A DNA stretch of 64,000 bases from Aquabacterium parvum (GCF_001447195.1 NZ_LFRI01000561.1:52661-116660); one strand, 5' to 3'. Positions 32,048-40,868 are shown, counted from the first letter of the stretch. Numbers and translations: made by a program. The notes: a model not told the origin generated them from the letters alone.

Positions 32048-32398
32048 TCACTTCTTGGCCTTCTTGGCAGCGGCCTTCTTGGCAGCCGGCTTGGCAGCGG
32101 CGCCAGCCTTGCGAGCGGCAGCCTTGGGGTCAACGGCGGCCTTGAAGGTGGCGCCAGGGGTGAACTTGGGCAGCTTGGCTGCGGCGATCTTGATCTTCTC
32201 GCCGGTGCTGGGGTTCACGCCATTGCGGGCGGCACGTGCGTGCTGCTTGAACGTACCGAAGCCCGGCACCGTGACAGAGTCACCCTTCTTCACGGCGGTG
32301 ACGATGGTGTCGAGCAGCGTGTCCAGAACGCGGCCTGCTTCGGCCTTGGACAGGGCGTGCTGGTCAGCCAGACGCTGGATGAGGTCAGTCTTGTTCAT
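32048..32398 (-). CDS. HU-family DNA-binding protein with lysine/alanine-rich tail
   Basis: A 116-residue HU/IHF-family nucleoid protein. Residues 1-90 are the canonical fold (MNKTDLIQRLADQ, GFGTF, RNGVNPSTGEKI in the DNA-binding arm at 58-69). Residues 91-116 form a tail of almost only Lys, Ala and Pro, resembling eukaryotic histone H1 tails, which should raise non-specific DNA affinity. Such tailed HU proteins occur in several beta-proteobacteria. The ATG at 32398 is the family start. It flanks the left end of the ICE. Confidence 0.93.
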   Translation of the reverse strand: MNKTDLIQRLADQHALSKAEAGRVLDTLLDTIVTAVKKGDSVTVPGFGTFKQHARAARNGVNPSTGEKIKIAAAKLPKFTPGATFKAAVDPKAAARKAGAAAKPAAKKAAAKKAKK

Positions 32399-32650
32399 GA
32401 ATGAGTTTCTGGAAGGCTCCCGCAAATGACGGGCAAAGGTATTGTGCAACCAAGAAGGCCATTTGGCACGGCCTCAGATCAATCGATTGCCCTGAAAGCC
32501 ACTGTTCATCGGGCATCCAAGGCCATGCCCGACCGAAACTCCGATGAACACGGGCCCCGAGGCGGGGTCAGATCGCGTCAAAGTGCCGAAATCGCAGACG
32601 CACCTTGATCCGGACGGGCCATGCCACCTGCTCAACGAGCAGGGCAAAAG
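32399..32650. other. non-coding region upstream of HU
   Basis: This 252 bp stretch should contain the HU promoter on the minus strand. Short open frames here have no plausible protein character. No confident promoter hexamers were identified by eye. Confidence 0.35.
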
Positions 32651-32683
32651 AAAAAGCCACCTCAGGCATGCCTGGGTGGCTTT
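32651..32683 (-). terminator. terminator of the original tRNA-Lys gene
   Basis: A stem AGCCACC-T-CAGGC pairs with GCCTG-G-GGTGGCT (32655-32681, a single T/G mismatch) and on the minus strand is followed by TTTTCTTTT. It lies about 35 bp downstream of the tRNA 3' end, the normal place for a tRNA terminator, and supports the view that a complete tRNA once stood here. Confidence 0.75.
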
Positions 32684-32715
32684 CGAACCATGTGCAAGTT
32701 GCACCTGGAAAATGT

Positions 32716-32765
32716 TGGTGGGCCCTGAGTGACTCGAACACTCGACCAACGGATTAAGAGTCCGT
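32716..32765 (-). repeat. 3' fragment of tRNA-Lys(CTT): attL of the integrative element
   Basis: On the minus strand this segment gives a perfect anticodon arm (ACGGA-CTCTTAA-TCCGT, anticodon CTT), a normal variable region, a T-arm GAGTG-TTCGAGT-CACTC, the acceptor strand AGGGCCC, discriminator A and CCA. The sequence 5' of the anticodon arm does not form a D-arm, and there is no GGGCCCT to complete the acceptor stem. It is therefore a half gene, as left when an element integrates into the 3' part of a tRNA gene. The adjoining integrase supports this. The intact tRNA should lie at the other end of the element. Confidence 0.85.
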
Positions 32766-32922
32766 CCACCCCTAGCCGGCCAGCGCCTGACCGAAGACAC
32801 AAGGTTGAGAGGTCTTTAAGCCATGCTTAAAGCCCCTGCGGCGAACCCTTCGCTGCAAAGCCCTCTCAAGTACCTAGTTTATACGGGAAAAATCATGTGT
32901 CAAACATTTGCATGGTGATGTG
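32766..32922. promoter_or_regulatory. element left end between attL and integrase
   Basis: A 157 bp non-coding segment with a perfect palindrome CTTTAAG-CCATG-CTTAAAG (32814-32832) and a looser inverted pair GGTTGAGAGG / CCTCTCAAG flanking it. These are candidate integrase or excisionase binding sites, by position only. Confidence 0.4.
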
Positions 32923-33855
32923 TTACAGAAGGTCGACCGCCGCGCGCATGTCCTCAAGATCCGGATGGACGTACTGCAGCGTGGTGTAGGGCGTCGTATG
33001 GCCAAGAAGCTCTTGCACCACCTTGAGGCTCGACCTGTTGCCCCGTAGCAACTGCGTTGCTGTGGTGTGCCGGATCTTGTGCGCAGTCATGCGAACAGAA
33101 TCCTCGTCCTGCTTGCTATGAAAGCGTGCAAAGAACCTGATGACACGCTCACCAGTCATCACGTCGTGCTTGAACGGTCTCGTGGAGAACAGCGGCAAGC
33201 AGAACACCTGTCGATCGGCCAGGTCGTATCCCACAATCTCCCTGGTCCGCCTGCGAAGGTCCTCTAGCGTAGGCAAGAGTGCGTCCGAAATGGGCACATC
33301 CCACTCACGCTTCGTCTTGCTCGTCTCGGCTCGCAAGCGGATGGAGCGCGCGCCCCAGTCAATGTCCTTCCACTTCAACCCCACCAGCTGACGCAGGCGC
33401 ATGCCGGTCGTGTAGAGCGTCTTCACTACTGCGAGCCAGAAGAACTGGGGCGGGAACATGTCGACCTCGGTGCCGTCGCGCAGTTCACGCCTGGCTGACG
33501 ACAGGACCTGGACGTAGCGGGCCAGGACCTCGCGAGGGATCGCTTTCGGCTTCCTGGGCACCGGCGCGGGCCTCACCAAGCGGAAGATGTTCTCTTCGAT
33601 GTACTTTCGCGAGACCGCATGCTTCCACAGCACACAAAAGTGCCTGCGACGAGAGTTGAACGTCACAGGACTGAGCCTGGCAAGACACCGGGCCCGGTAG
33701 CCGGTCAACCAGCCAACGGTGATCTCTTCCAAGTCAGGGTTCCCATGCTCAAACTCTGCGCACAGCACATCCACGCAATACTTGTAGGTCTTGTAGGTGG
33801 CCGGCGTCCAAACACTCAGCTGGCGAACCTCTTCCATCAACTCACGCACTTTCAT
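32923..33855 (-). CDS. int: tyrosine recombinase, integrase of the ICE
   Basis: A 310-residue site-specific tyrosine recombinase that would insert and excise the element at the tRNA-Lys gene. An N-terminal SAM-like DNA-binding domain (about 10-95) precedes the catalytic domain with R153 (TGMRLRQLVGLKW), H259 and R262 (HKIRHTTATQ), H286 (LLGHTTPYTT) and the nucleophile Y295. All catalytic residues are present, so it should be active. It reads towards attL. A 7 bp palindrome lies 34-52 bases upstream of its start. Its shortness suggests a simple integrase without an extra arm-binding domain. Confidence 0.9.
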   Translation of the reverse strand: MKVRELMEEVRQLSVWTPATYKTYKYCVDVLCAEFEHGNPDLEEITVGWLTGYRARCLARLSPVTFNSRRRHFCVLWKHAVSRKYIEENIFRLVRPAPVPRKPKAIPREVLARYVQVLSSARRELRDGTEVDMFPPQFFWLAVVKTLYTTGMRLRQLVGLKWKDIDWGARSIRLRAETSKTKREWDVPISDALLPTLEDLRRRTREIVGYDLADRQVFCLPLFSTRPFKHDVMTGERVIRFFARFHSKQDEDSVRMTAHKIRHTTATQLLRGNRSSLKVVQELLGHTTPYTTLQYVHPDLEDMRAAVDLL

Positions 33856-33888
33856 CGGCTTCCTCTTCTCTCACTTGTCATCGTTTCC

Positions 33889-33907
33889 ACGTGCCGGTCA
33901 GGCACGT
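33889..33907. promoter_or_regulatory. palindrome upstream of the integrase gene
   Basis: A perfect inverted repeat ACGTGCC-GGTCA-GGCACGT lies 34-52 bp before the integrase ATG on the minus strand, a position suited to a repressor operator. The binding protein is not identified. Confidence 0.4.
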
Positions 33908-33942
33908 CAAATCATTCTGAGAGAGAGGACTTAGGGTTAGCA

Positions 33943-33959
33943 CCCCCACAAGATGGGGG
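33943..33959 (-). terminator. hairpin after the DUF4400-like gene
   Basis: CCCCCA-CAAGA-TGGGGG forms a stable 6 bp hairpin 22 bases after the stop of the minus-strand membrane-protein gene. There is no T-run, so it may only attenuate transcription between the transfer module and the integrase. Confidence 0.35.
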
Positions 33960-33980
33960 CCGGAGAATTCAGGCTGGTGT

Positions 33981-34709
33981 TCAGGCGTATTTCTTGTAGT
34001 AGGTCAGTTGCATCCGCGCACAAATTGCGCACAGCAGCACCATCGCGACGATGACCCATTCAACGCGGACACCTGCCGTGGGCCAAGCAAGATAGGCCAT
34101 GAACGTGACTGCGATGATCTGGAGCTGCGCGATCTTGAAACGGTGGTACAGATTCGCCGATTCGCGCCCTGCGTCGGCACGTCGAATCGCCCGAGCGGAT
34201 GCCCCATCCGTGAGGCCCACGGCATACGCCAGGGCAAGCATCGGAATGGCGCCCGTCAGAAGGGCCAATGCCCGGATCGCCAGCACGTAGTTCGCCCACA
34301 GACATGTTTCGACGATGTCGCCGTTGTTGGCCCACCATCGATCAAAGAACGTCTTGCCCGGGTCTGGATCATCCTCAGGACTCGCTGTACGGCCGGGCAA
34401 ATGCGACGGCAGGTTGAGCAGGCTGCGCATCCCCTTGGTCATCAATCCGATGACGCCGCTACGGACAGCATCGCCGAACTCGATGGACAAGCTCGTGGGA
34501 TCCAAGACCGGCGTGCTCAGTTGAGCCGAGTGCACGATCTCTTGCTGCGCGAGCTCCTGCATTGCCCAGACGGGATCGTGCTGACGCCACAGGGCTACGC
34601 CGGCAAGAGCCACGACGCCATATACCCAGAACACGGCCAGCAGAAGTGCTGTCCACGCCGCGGCACGAATAGGCCAGATCAGGGCGGAGAACGCCTGACC
34701 ATCGGTCAT
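33981..34709 (-). CDS. DUF4400-like integrating-element membrane protein
   Basis: A 242-residue inner-membrane protein with four predicted helices: two near the N-terminus and C-terminal half (AAWTALLLAVFWVYGVVALAG, ALALLTGAIPMLALAYAVGL) and two at the end. The loop with RAIRRADAGRESANLYHRFK is characteristic of the DUF4400 family found next to traD in SXT/R391-like ICEs. Its role in transfer is not established. The start is the ATG at 34709; a TTG at 34730 that overlaps traD is less likely. Confidence 0.75.
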   Translation of the reverse strand: MTDGQAFSALIWPIRAAAWTALLLAVFWVYGVVALAGVALWRQHDPVWAMQELAQQEIVHSAQLSTPVLDPTSLSIEFGDAVRSGVIGLMTKGMRSLLNLPSHLPGRTASPEDDPDPGKTFFDRWWANNGDIVETCLWANYVLAIRALALLTGAIPMLALAYAVGLTDGASARAIRRADAGRESANLYHRFKIAQLQIIAVTFMAYLAWPTAGVRVEWVIVAMVLLCAICARMQLTYYKKYA

Positions 34710-34719
34710 TGAAGCGTTC

Positions 34720-36789
34720 TTAGAAGCCAATCCCCGCCCCCTCCACCGTCAGCTCCTCCATCGCATCTTCGTGCGATGAGAGCTCTGCAGCTTGGCGCCT
34801 CATGTGTTGAAGCATCTCTTCCCACTTGCTCGGCACCACGAGGTCCTTCTCTGCCAGCGCAAGCGGTATCCGGACATGGACCAGGCGCCCTCCCTCCAGC
34901 AACGCGAAGGCCTGCCCCTTTGGCTGGGACATCAGCATGGCGGGGGTCACCAACGGAACCTTCTCAGAGCTGAGCTTGTCGCCCGACCGACTGCTGAAGT
35001 CTGCGAAGTCGCCGGGATCGTTGGTGTCTGTGACCCCACTGTCCGGTGTAACAGACCAGACGGGGACCTCCTCGAGCTGGGAGGTCAGCAGCTTCGCCGT
35101 GTCTTCGTTTTTGACCCGCAGCATGATCATCGTGTTCAGGTTGCCCCCGATTTGACCAGCTGCTGCAGGAGAGCCCGTCTTGACCTCGATGTCTTGGCCG
35201 GTTTGCGTGTAAGCCGTGATCTGCATGCCGGCGCCGCCAGCTTTGTTGGCAAGCTGCTTGAAGTACGGGCCGATGAGCTCGTTGACTTCGTCCAGGTGTA
35301 GCCGAATGCGCCTCACCTTCTCGGAAACGGACTGACCGTATCCCAGGCCATGCTTGTAGATGGCGCCAGCCACCGACGTCAGGTCGGAGAGCATCGACGC
35401 CGAGACGGCCTCGGCCACGTCTGGAATCGACAGCGCGTCGAAACCACAGTAGACGATCGCGTTCCGCGAAATCAGCGACTGCCACTCCATGAGCGGGCGC
35501 GGGTCCATCGAATCCATGTAGTCGGGAGAGATGAGGGCAGCGAGCTTGCCCGTGGTCATCTTCTCCAGCAACGGATAAAGGCTGTTGACCAGCTTTTCAA
35601 AGTAGGTCCGGTCGTTCGACAGGATACCTGTCAACGAGTCTGCAACAGGATCCTTGTGTCCGAGCTCGCGGAAGTGTTTGGCCAAGAGCACGACCGTGAT
35701 GTCGCGCCCATTGCGCTCGGTCTTCGCGACGAGATCCTTCATGTCCTTCGTCGGGTTTGGATCGAAGGTGGCCCGCCAATTCGGGCTGCGCTTGTCGAGC
35801 CAGTATTCCAGGTAGTCACGCGCCAGCTTGTCGACGTTCACGCCGTACGCGTAGATCTTGGCCATGTCGGGCTTCTCCCCGGTAGCGGCCATTGCACGCG
35901 CGATGGTGTTGACGTAGCGCCAAGCGAATGCTTTGAACGCCGCCGACTGGCCCTCGTCGGGAAGCTGGCCTGTCGTGCGGCTCGCCACCTCGGACTCTTG
36001 CTCGAACGAGCCGATGGGGTTGTACCTTGCCGAGATCTCAGGGAAGCCGAGGTGGAACACGACGAAGTCCTTCTCACGCCCAGCTCGGACAGCCTCGGCG
36101 TACATGGACAGGAGCAACTCGACGTCACCCTTTGGGTCGAAGACAAAGGTGGGATCTCCCCGCCGGATGTCCTGCGTGACGAGCAGTTGGGCCAGGCGGG
36201 TCTTCCCCACCCGGGTCGTGCCATAAACGATGACGTGGTTTGTCAGCTCGGCCAGGGCCGTCCAGATCTCCTCCTCATCCGGCTCAACGCCATGGATTTC
36301 GGGCTTGCCCCCGAGAGGCGCCAGGGGCTCGACGGGATTCCACCAGGCACTGCGTTGGGTGACACTGGTCAGCCAGTCGCCCTGTGGGTGCTTTCGCTCG
36401 TAGTCGCGTGCGAACTTGTAGAGACGCCCCAACTTGAGAAGATGGGCGTTGTAGGGCATGCGCGCCTGGTGCAGGCGCTGGGCATGCACCTGCGTCCACT
36501 CGAACCCTCGGCCGAAGAACAGGCCATCACCAGCGTGAGGAATGTCCTTCGGCTCCAATGCATAGGCGGGAAGACGCCGCAGGCTGCGCCGATAGCGCAC
36601 GATTCTGCGTGCCTGCATGCCGCGCACAGCGGCCAGGCCTGCCAGGCCTGCTGAGCAGGCCATGGCCGCTTGTGTCGGGATGACGAACAGTTCTGGCCAT
36701 GTCTTCAACGCGATGGCAGCAGCCAACGCGCCTGCTGCCGGAAGGATCTCATAAGGACGTCGATAGACGTTCTCGATCTTGACCTGCAT
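34720..36789 (-). CDS. traD: TraD type IV coupling protein
   Basis: The coupling ATPase that links the relaxase-DNA complex to the type IV channel at the inner membrane. The 689-residue protein has two N-terminal membrane helices (about 15-55), Walker A GTTRVGKT (190-197) and Walker B IRLHLDEVNEL. The region between is of the TraD/TraG type used with TraI_2 relaxases in SXT/R391-like elements. The gene lies between the DUF4400-like gene and an unknown small gene, two genes from the relaxase, all on the minus strand. Confidence 0.92.
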   Translation of the reverse strand: MQVKIENVYRRPYEILPAAGALAAAIALKTWPELFVIPTQAAMACSAGLAGLAAVRGMQARRIVRYRRSLRRLPAYALEPKDIPHAGDGLFFGRGFEWTQVHAQRLHQARMPYNAHLLKLGRLYKFARDYERKHPQGDWLTSVTQRSAWWNPVEPLAPLGGKPEIHGVEPDEEEIWTALAELTNHVIVYGTTRVGKTRLAQLLVTQDIRRGDPTFVFDPKGDVELLLSMYAEAVRAGREKDFVVFHLGFPEISARYNPIGSFEQESEVASRTTGQLPDEGQSAAFKAFAWRYVNTIARAMAATGEKPDMAKIYAYGVNVDKLARDYLEYWLDKRSPNWRATFDPNPTKDMKDLVAKTERNGRDITVVLLAKHFRELGHKDPVADSLTGILSNDRTYFEKLVNSLYPLLEKMTTGKLAALISPDYMDSMDPRPLMEWQSLISRNAIVYCGFDALSIPDVAEAVSASMLSDLTSVAGAIYKHGLGYGQSVSEKVRRIRLHLDEVNELIGPYFKQLANKAGGAGMQITAYTQTGQDIEVKTGSPAAAGQIGGNLNTMIMLRVKNEDTAKLLTSQLEEVPVWSVTPDSGVTDTNDPGDFADFSSRSGDKLSSEKVPLVTPAMLMSQPKGQAFALLEGGRLVHVRIPLALAEKDLVVPSKWEEMLQHMRRQAAELSSHEDAMEELTVEGAGIGF

Positions 36790-36808
36790 GGGCCACCTCG
36801 CTCAGTGA

Positions 36809-37246
36809 TCAACGCAGCGCGTCATAGTCGGGCCTGGGCTGGTGTCGCTCGAAGCGTCGACGCAGTTCATCATGCGAAGGTGATGTCCCCTCTGGCCATG
36901 CAGCGTCACGCAATTCACACAAGAAGTCGTCCGTTGCGCTCAGCCAGTGAGTGAGGCCAAATTCGTCCTTGAAGAGTTCAGGGTGCCGAAGCCGTATGAC
37001 CTCGGTGACCTCCCGTACCTCCGATATCCGCTTATGAACGCCCCCTTGGCTTCTTTCGAGCAGTTGAAGCAGACCAAGGTCCACAAGACTGCCTTGGGCT
37101 GCCATCACCACGTTGTTAGATGGCGGCGCCAGCGCTGCAGGTTCTTCAGATCGCAAGAATTTCGGCGGGCATACCAAAGCAAAGCCCAGCCAGGCAACGA
37201 CTGCCAACAACAGCGAGATTGCATATGCGTCTGCGTAATCAAACAT
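36809..37246 (-). CDS. unknown membrane-anchored protein between traI and traD
   Basis: I do not recognise this 145-residue protein. It has one N-terminal membrane helix (AISLLLAVVAWLGFALVC) and a polar, mostly helical, charged cytoplasmic part. It sits 15 bp downstream of the relaxase gene and 19 bp upstream of traD, so it belongs to their operon and may connect relaxase and coupling protein, which is inference. Confidence 0.7.
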   Translation of the reverse strand: MFDYADAYAISLLLAVVAWLGFALVCPPKFLRSEEPAALAPPSNNVVMAAQGSLVDLGLLQLLERSQGGVHKRISEVREVTEVIRLRHPELFKDEFGLTHWLSATDDFLCELRDAAWPEGTSPSHDELRRRFERHQPRPDYDALR

Positions 37247-37261
37247 CCGGATTCTCCTGTT

Positions 37262-39685
37262 TCAGGTCTTCGATTGAGCTCCAACAGGCTTGAGCTTGCG
37301 AGCTGGTCGACCGGTTTTGACAATGCGCGAATTCAATGCAGGAACTGGATTGAAGAAGAGCTGTGGCTGTGGGACCAGAAAAAAGCTCGACGTGGCCGAG
37401 ATGCCGCCGTCGTGCTTTGTGAACGCGTAGTAGTGCAGGTTCTCATCCCCGTTGCGCAAGGTGTAAGGGGACTTGGCAACCTCGTTCTGCAGGCGATGCA
37501 TGACCTTCTCGCCATAGGTCTGCTTCAACGCCGCCACAGGGCCACTTTCAACGCCATCGTGGTCCTCCAGGAAGCGCCTGAACACCCCAGGGGAAAGCAG
37601 CAGCATGCCTTCTGGCACAAAGTGCACCAAAGCCTGTGGCTCGTTGTACTTGAGGTGCCCAGTTGCGACAGACGTTTGGAGCCACACGAAGAAGGCAGTT
37701 GCAGCAGGCGTCGCATCCTTGGCAGGCCTGGGGCTCTTCTTGAGCTTCTGGTGAGGTTGCTGCGGAGCCGCGATGGCCTCATCACGCATGACCACCGGCA
37801 TCGCAAGAGGCACGCTGTTGACGGCCTTGGCCGTCTGTCGCGGGGCGCCGGCCATCGCTGACAGATCAGCCTGGTCCTCTTCGCGCAGGAACGGCGCCCC
37901 CTCACCATCCTTCGGTTGATCGGACTGCTCCTGGGCAGTCGATGGCTGAGGTGACGAGACAGGACCTTTGCCGGGTTCGGCTACATCGGTATCGCCCCCC
38001 TCAGGCTGTGGCAGGCCACCATGTCGAACAGTTTCAGCAGGGGCGTCTTCCTCGTCGGGAGGCATCGCCATCATGTCCAATGACGATGAAGACTGGGCCA
38101 GGTCATGCGGCAGCTCCTGCGGAGAAGTTGGCGCAGCCTTTGCCTTGGGCTGCGGCGCCTCAACCTTGACAGCACTCTCCCCTGCAGAGGGAACTGTGGT
38201 GATGGCTGGCCCAGGCTGAACAGGGACGGGCTTTATCGCTGCTCCAGCTGTCGTCAAGGGTTGAGCCAGAGGCTTGACGGCTGGCCCAGGCGAGGCATTC
38301 GACACTGCGGCAGGCTGGGTCAATTGAGGCACTGCTCCAGTCCCCTGCTCGCTGGTTTGCGCGGGAGCTACAACCACATTGGCTGCGGCAGCTTTGGAGG
38401 CTGACCCCAACACCTTGAGGCTGCCGACTATCGGGCTTGGCCAGGTCGATTGATCAGCACCAAACAGCTTGACCAGTGGAAATTTCAGCACCGTCAGAGG
38501 CGGGGACTTCCAGCCCACGTCAAGTTCCACCTCAATCTTCCACACTGCGCCAGAGCCATCAGGATTGGACTCGCATGCACCGTAGTCCTGGAACTCATCG
38601 AAGATGCGATCATTCTTCGCAGCACTGGGAATGCCTTCGGCCGATTCATGCTGCGCCAGGTAGTCCCTGATTTCGTCAGCCAGGCGAGCACAGACGAACC
38701 ACACTGCCCCGTCGTAGACCCAACCTACTGCACCAGGCTTGTTCAAGGGCAGCAGCCCACCTTGCGCCAGCATTCGACGCAACCCCTGCATCAGGCGCTC
38801 GATCAAGGGAACCACCTTGGCTGTGGCAAACCTTGTTCTTGGACCAGAAGCCAGATTACGCTTCACAGACGCAGCGTCAGCTTGTCTGACGATGTCGGGC
38901 AGAAACGACTGCGGTGCATCCTCACTGCTGAGGTACTTGAACAGCTCGCCGAGCAGCTGCGGCTCATCGCCCAGCCACTTGATGGTGTGCTCAGGCACAA
39001 ATCGCTGCGCCAGGATGGCTGGCAGACGCTGGTGCAGTTGATACTCGCGCTCGTCCTTTGGGGCGAACTCCACCCGGTAATACTGCCCCACCTCCATGGG
39101 CCCTGCCAGAGCGGCCCATGGCTTGCCAAGCCTAGGATCGTCCGGGAAAACGGTAACGCGAAGATCTGCGACAGGCTTGCCCACGTCGTGCAGCAACGCG
39201 CCGATGAAGACCATGTAGGTGCAGCGATGTTCCAGCCGCTTGCGATCCTCTGTGCCTACCCCGCGCGGCAACTCAAGCCCAGCCCGGAAAGCCAGCGCCG
39301 CATCGGCAACCTCCAACATGTGGATCCACAGGCCACCCGGTTGAGCGTGGTGATGGCTCTCGCTCGCGGGCAGCATCTGCACGAACTCGGCCAGCAACCG
39401 AAGCACCGGCAGGCAATCCGAGTTGTACGCCTTCTGCGAAAGGCGCGTGCGCCGCTCGATGGAGTCGAGCAACGAGCTGGTGCTCGTCGCGGCCACGATC
39501 TCCTCGAATGACTGGACGCGAATGTGCGACGCAGGCCTGCTGATCACGGGCACCGTGCCGCCGGCGGGCTTCTTGCTGATCGCTCGAACGTCTGATCGCC
39601 TTTGCAAGGCCCACACCACACTGAGACCGCCGATGAATGCAGCGGACAGCAGCAACATGTGTTCGGCAGTCGGGCTCATGGCCAT
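37262..39685 (-). CDS. traI: TraI_2-type (MOBH) relaxase
   Basis: The putative relaxase that nicks the element at oriT and leads the strand into the recipient. The 807-residue protein has an N-terminal membrane helix, then the MOBH domain with the triple histidine HHH (111-113) in ASESHHHAQPGGLWIHMLEV and the HD dyad in LLHDVGKP (166-167), which make the metal site. The middle is a long Pro/Ala/Gln linker (about 430-620), and the C-terminal TraI_2-type domain contains AFFVWLQTSVATGHLKYN and FVPEGMLLLSPGVFRRFLED. It follows an unknown 160-residue gene by three bases. Confidence 0.9.
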   Translation of the reverse strand: MAMSPTAEHMLLLSAAFIGGLSVVWALQRRSDVRAISKKPAGGTVPVISRPASHIRVQSFEEIVAATSTSSLLDSIERRTRLSQKAYNSDCLPVLRLLAEFVQMLPASESHHHAQPGGLWIHMLEVADAALAFRAGLELPRGVGTEDRKRLEHRCTYMVFIGALLHDVGKPVADLRVTVFPDDPRLGKPWAALAGPMEVGQYYRVEFAPKDEREYQLHQRLPAILAQRFVPEHTIKWLGDEPQLLGELFKYLSSEDAPQSFLPDIVRQADAASVKRNLASGPRTRFATAKVVPLIERLMQGLRRMLAQGGLLPLNKPGAVGWVYDGAVWFVCARLADEIRDYLAQHESAEGIPSAAKNDRIFDEFQDYGACESNPDGSGAVWKIEVELDVGWKSPPLTVLKFPLVKLFGADQSTWPSPIVGSLKVLGSASKAAAANVVVAPAQTSEQGTGAVPQLTQPAAVSNASPGPAVKPLAQPLTTAGAAIKPVPVQPGPAITTVPSAGESAVKVEAPQPKAKAAPTSPQELPHDLAQSSSSLDMMAMPPDEEDAPAETVRHGGLPQPEGGDTDVAEPGKGPVSSPQPSTAQEQSDQPKDGEGAPFLREEDQADLSAMAGAPRQTAKAVNSVPLAMPVVMRDEAIAAPQQPHQKLKKSPRPAKDATPAATAFFVWLQTSVATGHLKYNEPQALVHFVPEGMLLLSPGVFRRFLEDHDGVESGPVAALKQTYGEKVMHRLQNEVAKSPYTLRNGDENLHYYAFTKHDGGISATSSFFLVPQPQLFFNPVPALNSRIVKTGRPARKLKPVGAQSKT

Positions 39686-39688
39686 GGC

Positions 39689-40171
39689 TCAGACCTCCGA
39701 CACGGCAAAGCCCAGCTCGTGCTCTTTCACGCGACCGAGCAACCAGGTCCGAAGCACCGTACGAGGCCAGAGAGTCTTCACATCCTCCCAGGTGAGCAAC
39801 CTGCCTCGCGCCTGCCGAAAGCTCAGGAACGGCTGCTCCAGGGGATTCCATGGTTGTGGCACCTGCTGGTCAACCATCGCCTGCCAGGCAGTCATGTCGA
39901 CACAGGCCAACGCTTCGGCGCAAGCCAGCTCCCGATCCTGTATTTCCCGGCGACGACCTTGACCAGGCGGACCATCCAGCACCGGCACGGTTCTGACGGC
40001 TTCCATGACCTGCTGCAGGGGCTCATGGTCTGGTGACATCGCGTCATCTGCGTAATAGTGCGCTTGCCAACCATCCCACCTGCAGGCAAAGTCAACCACC
40101 ACGTCATGCCAATGTGCCAGGCCTCGCTCTTCGAGCAGGCAACGCAGGGGCTGGAGTTGGACAGACGTCAT
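39689..40171 (-). CDS. unknown protein upstream of the relaxase
   Basis: A 160-residue soluble protein that I do not recognise. It is rich in Trp (about eight) and in Asp/Glu, has no signal or membrane segment, and ends three bases before the relaxase start, so the two are co-translated. It is the first gene of the minus-strand mobilisation operon and borders the candidate oriT; a relaxosome accessory role is possible but not shown. Confidence 0.65.
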   Translation of the reverse strand: MTSVQLQPLRCLLEERGLAHWHDVVVDFACRWDGWQAHYYADDAMSPDHEPLQQVMEAVRTVPVLDGPPGQGRRREIQDRELACAEALACVDMTAWQAMVDQQVPQPWNPLEQPFLSFRQARGRLLTWEDVKTLWPRTVLRTWLLGRVKEHELGFAVSEV

Positions 40172-40868
40172 AGAGGGCAGATGGCTTCTGGGATGGGAGC
40201 CGCCGCAGACTATTGATGTGCATCGCCGCAGTCCAGCGAAAAGGCAAACGTAACGGGCAGGTGTTTAAGCTTCCGTAGGAAAAGCCTTTCCCGATATACT
40301 GGTCGGTTTGCGCGACGTTTCGATTGCATCGCACACGCACAGAATGACCTGCGGCAGCCTCCATCGCGACAGCCCTTCTGCCATTTGCGCGAAGCCGCTA
40401 ACCATTTGAATTGATTAGCCTTTAAGGCAATTCCCATTGCCCATTAATGCCATTTAGGCAGCCGCGGAGCGGCTTAGCGGCAGCGGCTGCCGGCCCTTTG
40501 GGTAGGGCCGTTATCTGTTACAGAAGGCCCTCGCAGGCATTTCCTCATGCGCCCGAAGCACGAGCCTATTTGCGTCTATTCGTAACCCAGGGTTACGCAC
40601 AAATATGCGGCAAGTGCTTGATTCTCCGTCGCAACTGGCCCTTTCCGCCAGCTTTTGGCAAAGCGAAAAACCTTTCATCTTCTGTGACTTGCTTTGATTC
40701 GTCAAGGCAAAAGGACATCCCGTTACATCTGCTTTGAAACGCGACTTTTCTGCATCGATTTCCTAGAGTCGCCCCCGTGTTGGCCAACTTCCTCGGCCAC
40801 ACACCCTTGTCAAGCGTTCACCCGGGGCCAGCCGCCCCGGGTTCTTTTCCGCTTGAGGACACGAAGAG
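40172..40868. promoter_or_regulatory. 697 bp non-coding divergent region, candidate oriT and promoters
   Basis: This gap between the minus-strand mobilisation operon and the + strand transfer operon is visibly lower in GC than its surroundings and has no convincing gene. It holds several inverted repeats: GGAAA-AGCC-TTTCC (40278-40291) next to a TATACT hexamer (40295-40300), GCCTT-T-AAGGC (40418-40428), GGCAGCCGC / GCGGCTGCC (40457-40465 / 40483-40491), CGGCCCT / AGGGCCG (40491-40510) and CGTAACCC-A-GGGTTACG (40581-40597). The location beside the relaxase gene fits an origin of transfer plus control sites; the nick site is not identified. Confidence 0.5.

Noticed and set aside
32716..32791. 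A complete tRNA gene at the left end of the element
   Set aside because: No D-arm and no GGGCCCT 5' acceptor strand can be found; only the 3' half folds as tRNA-Lys.
40447..40737. A 96-codon frame in the relaxase/transfer divergent region
   Set aside because: It runs through the inverted repeats, lacks a ribosome site and has no protein-like pattern; the region is better explained as oriT and promoters.
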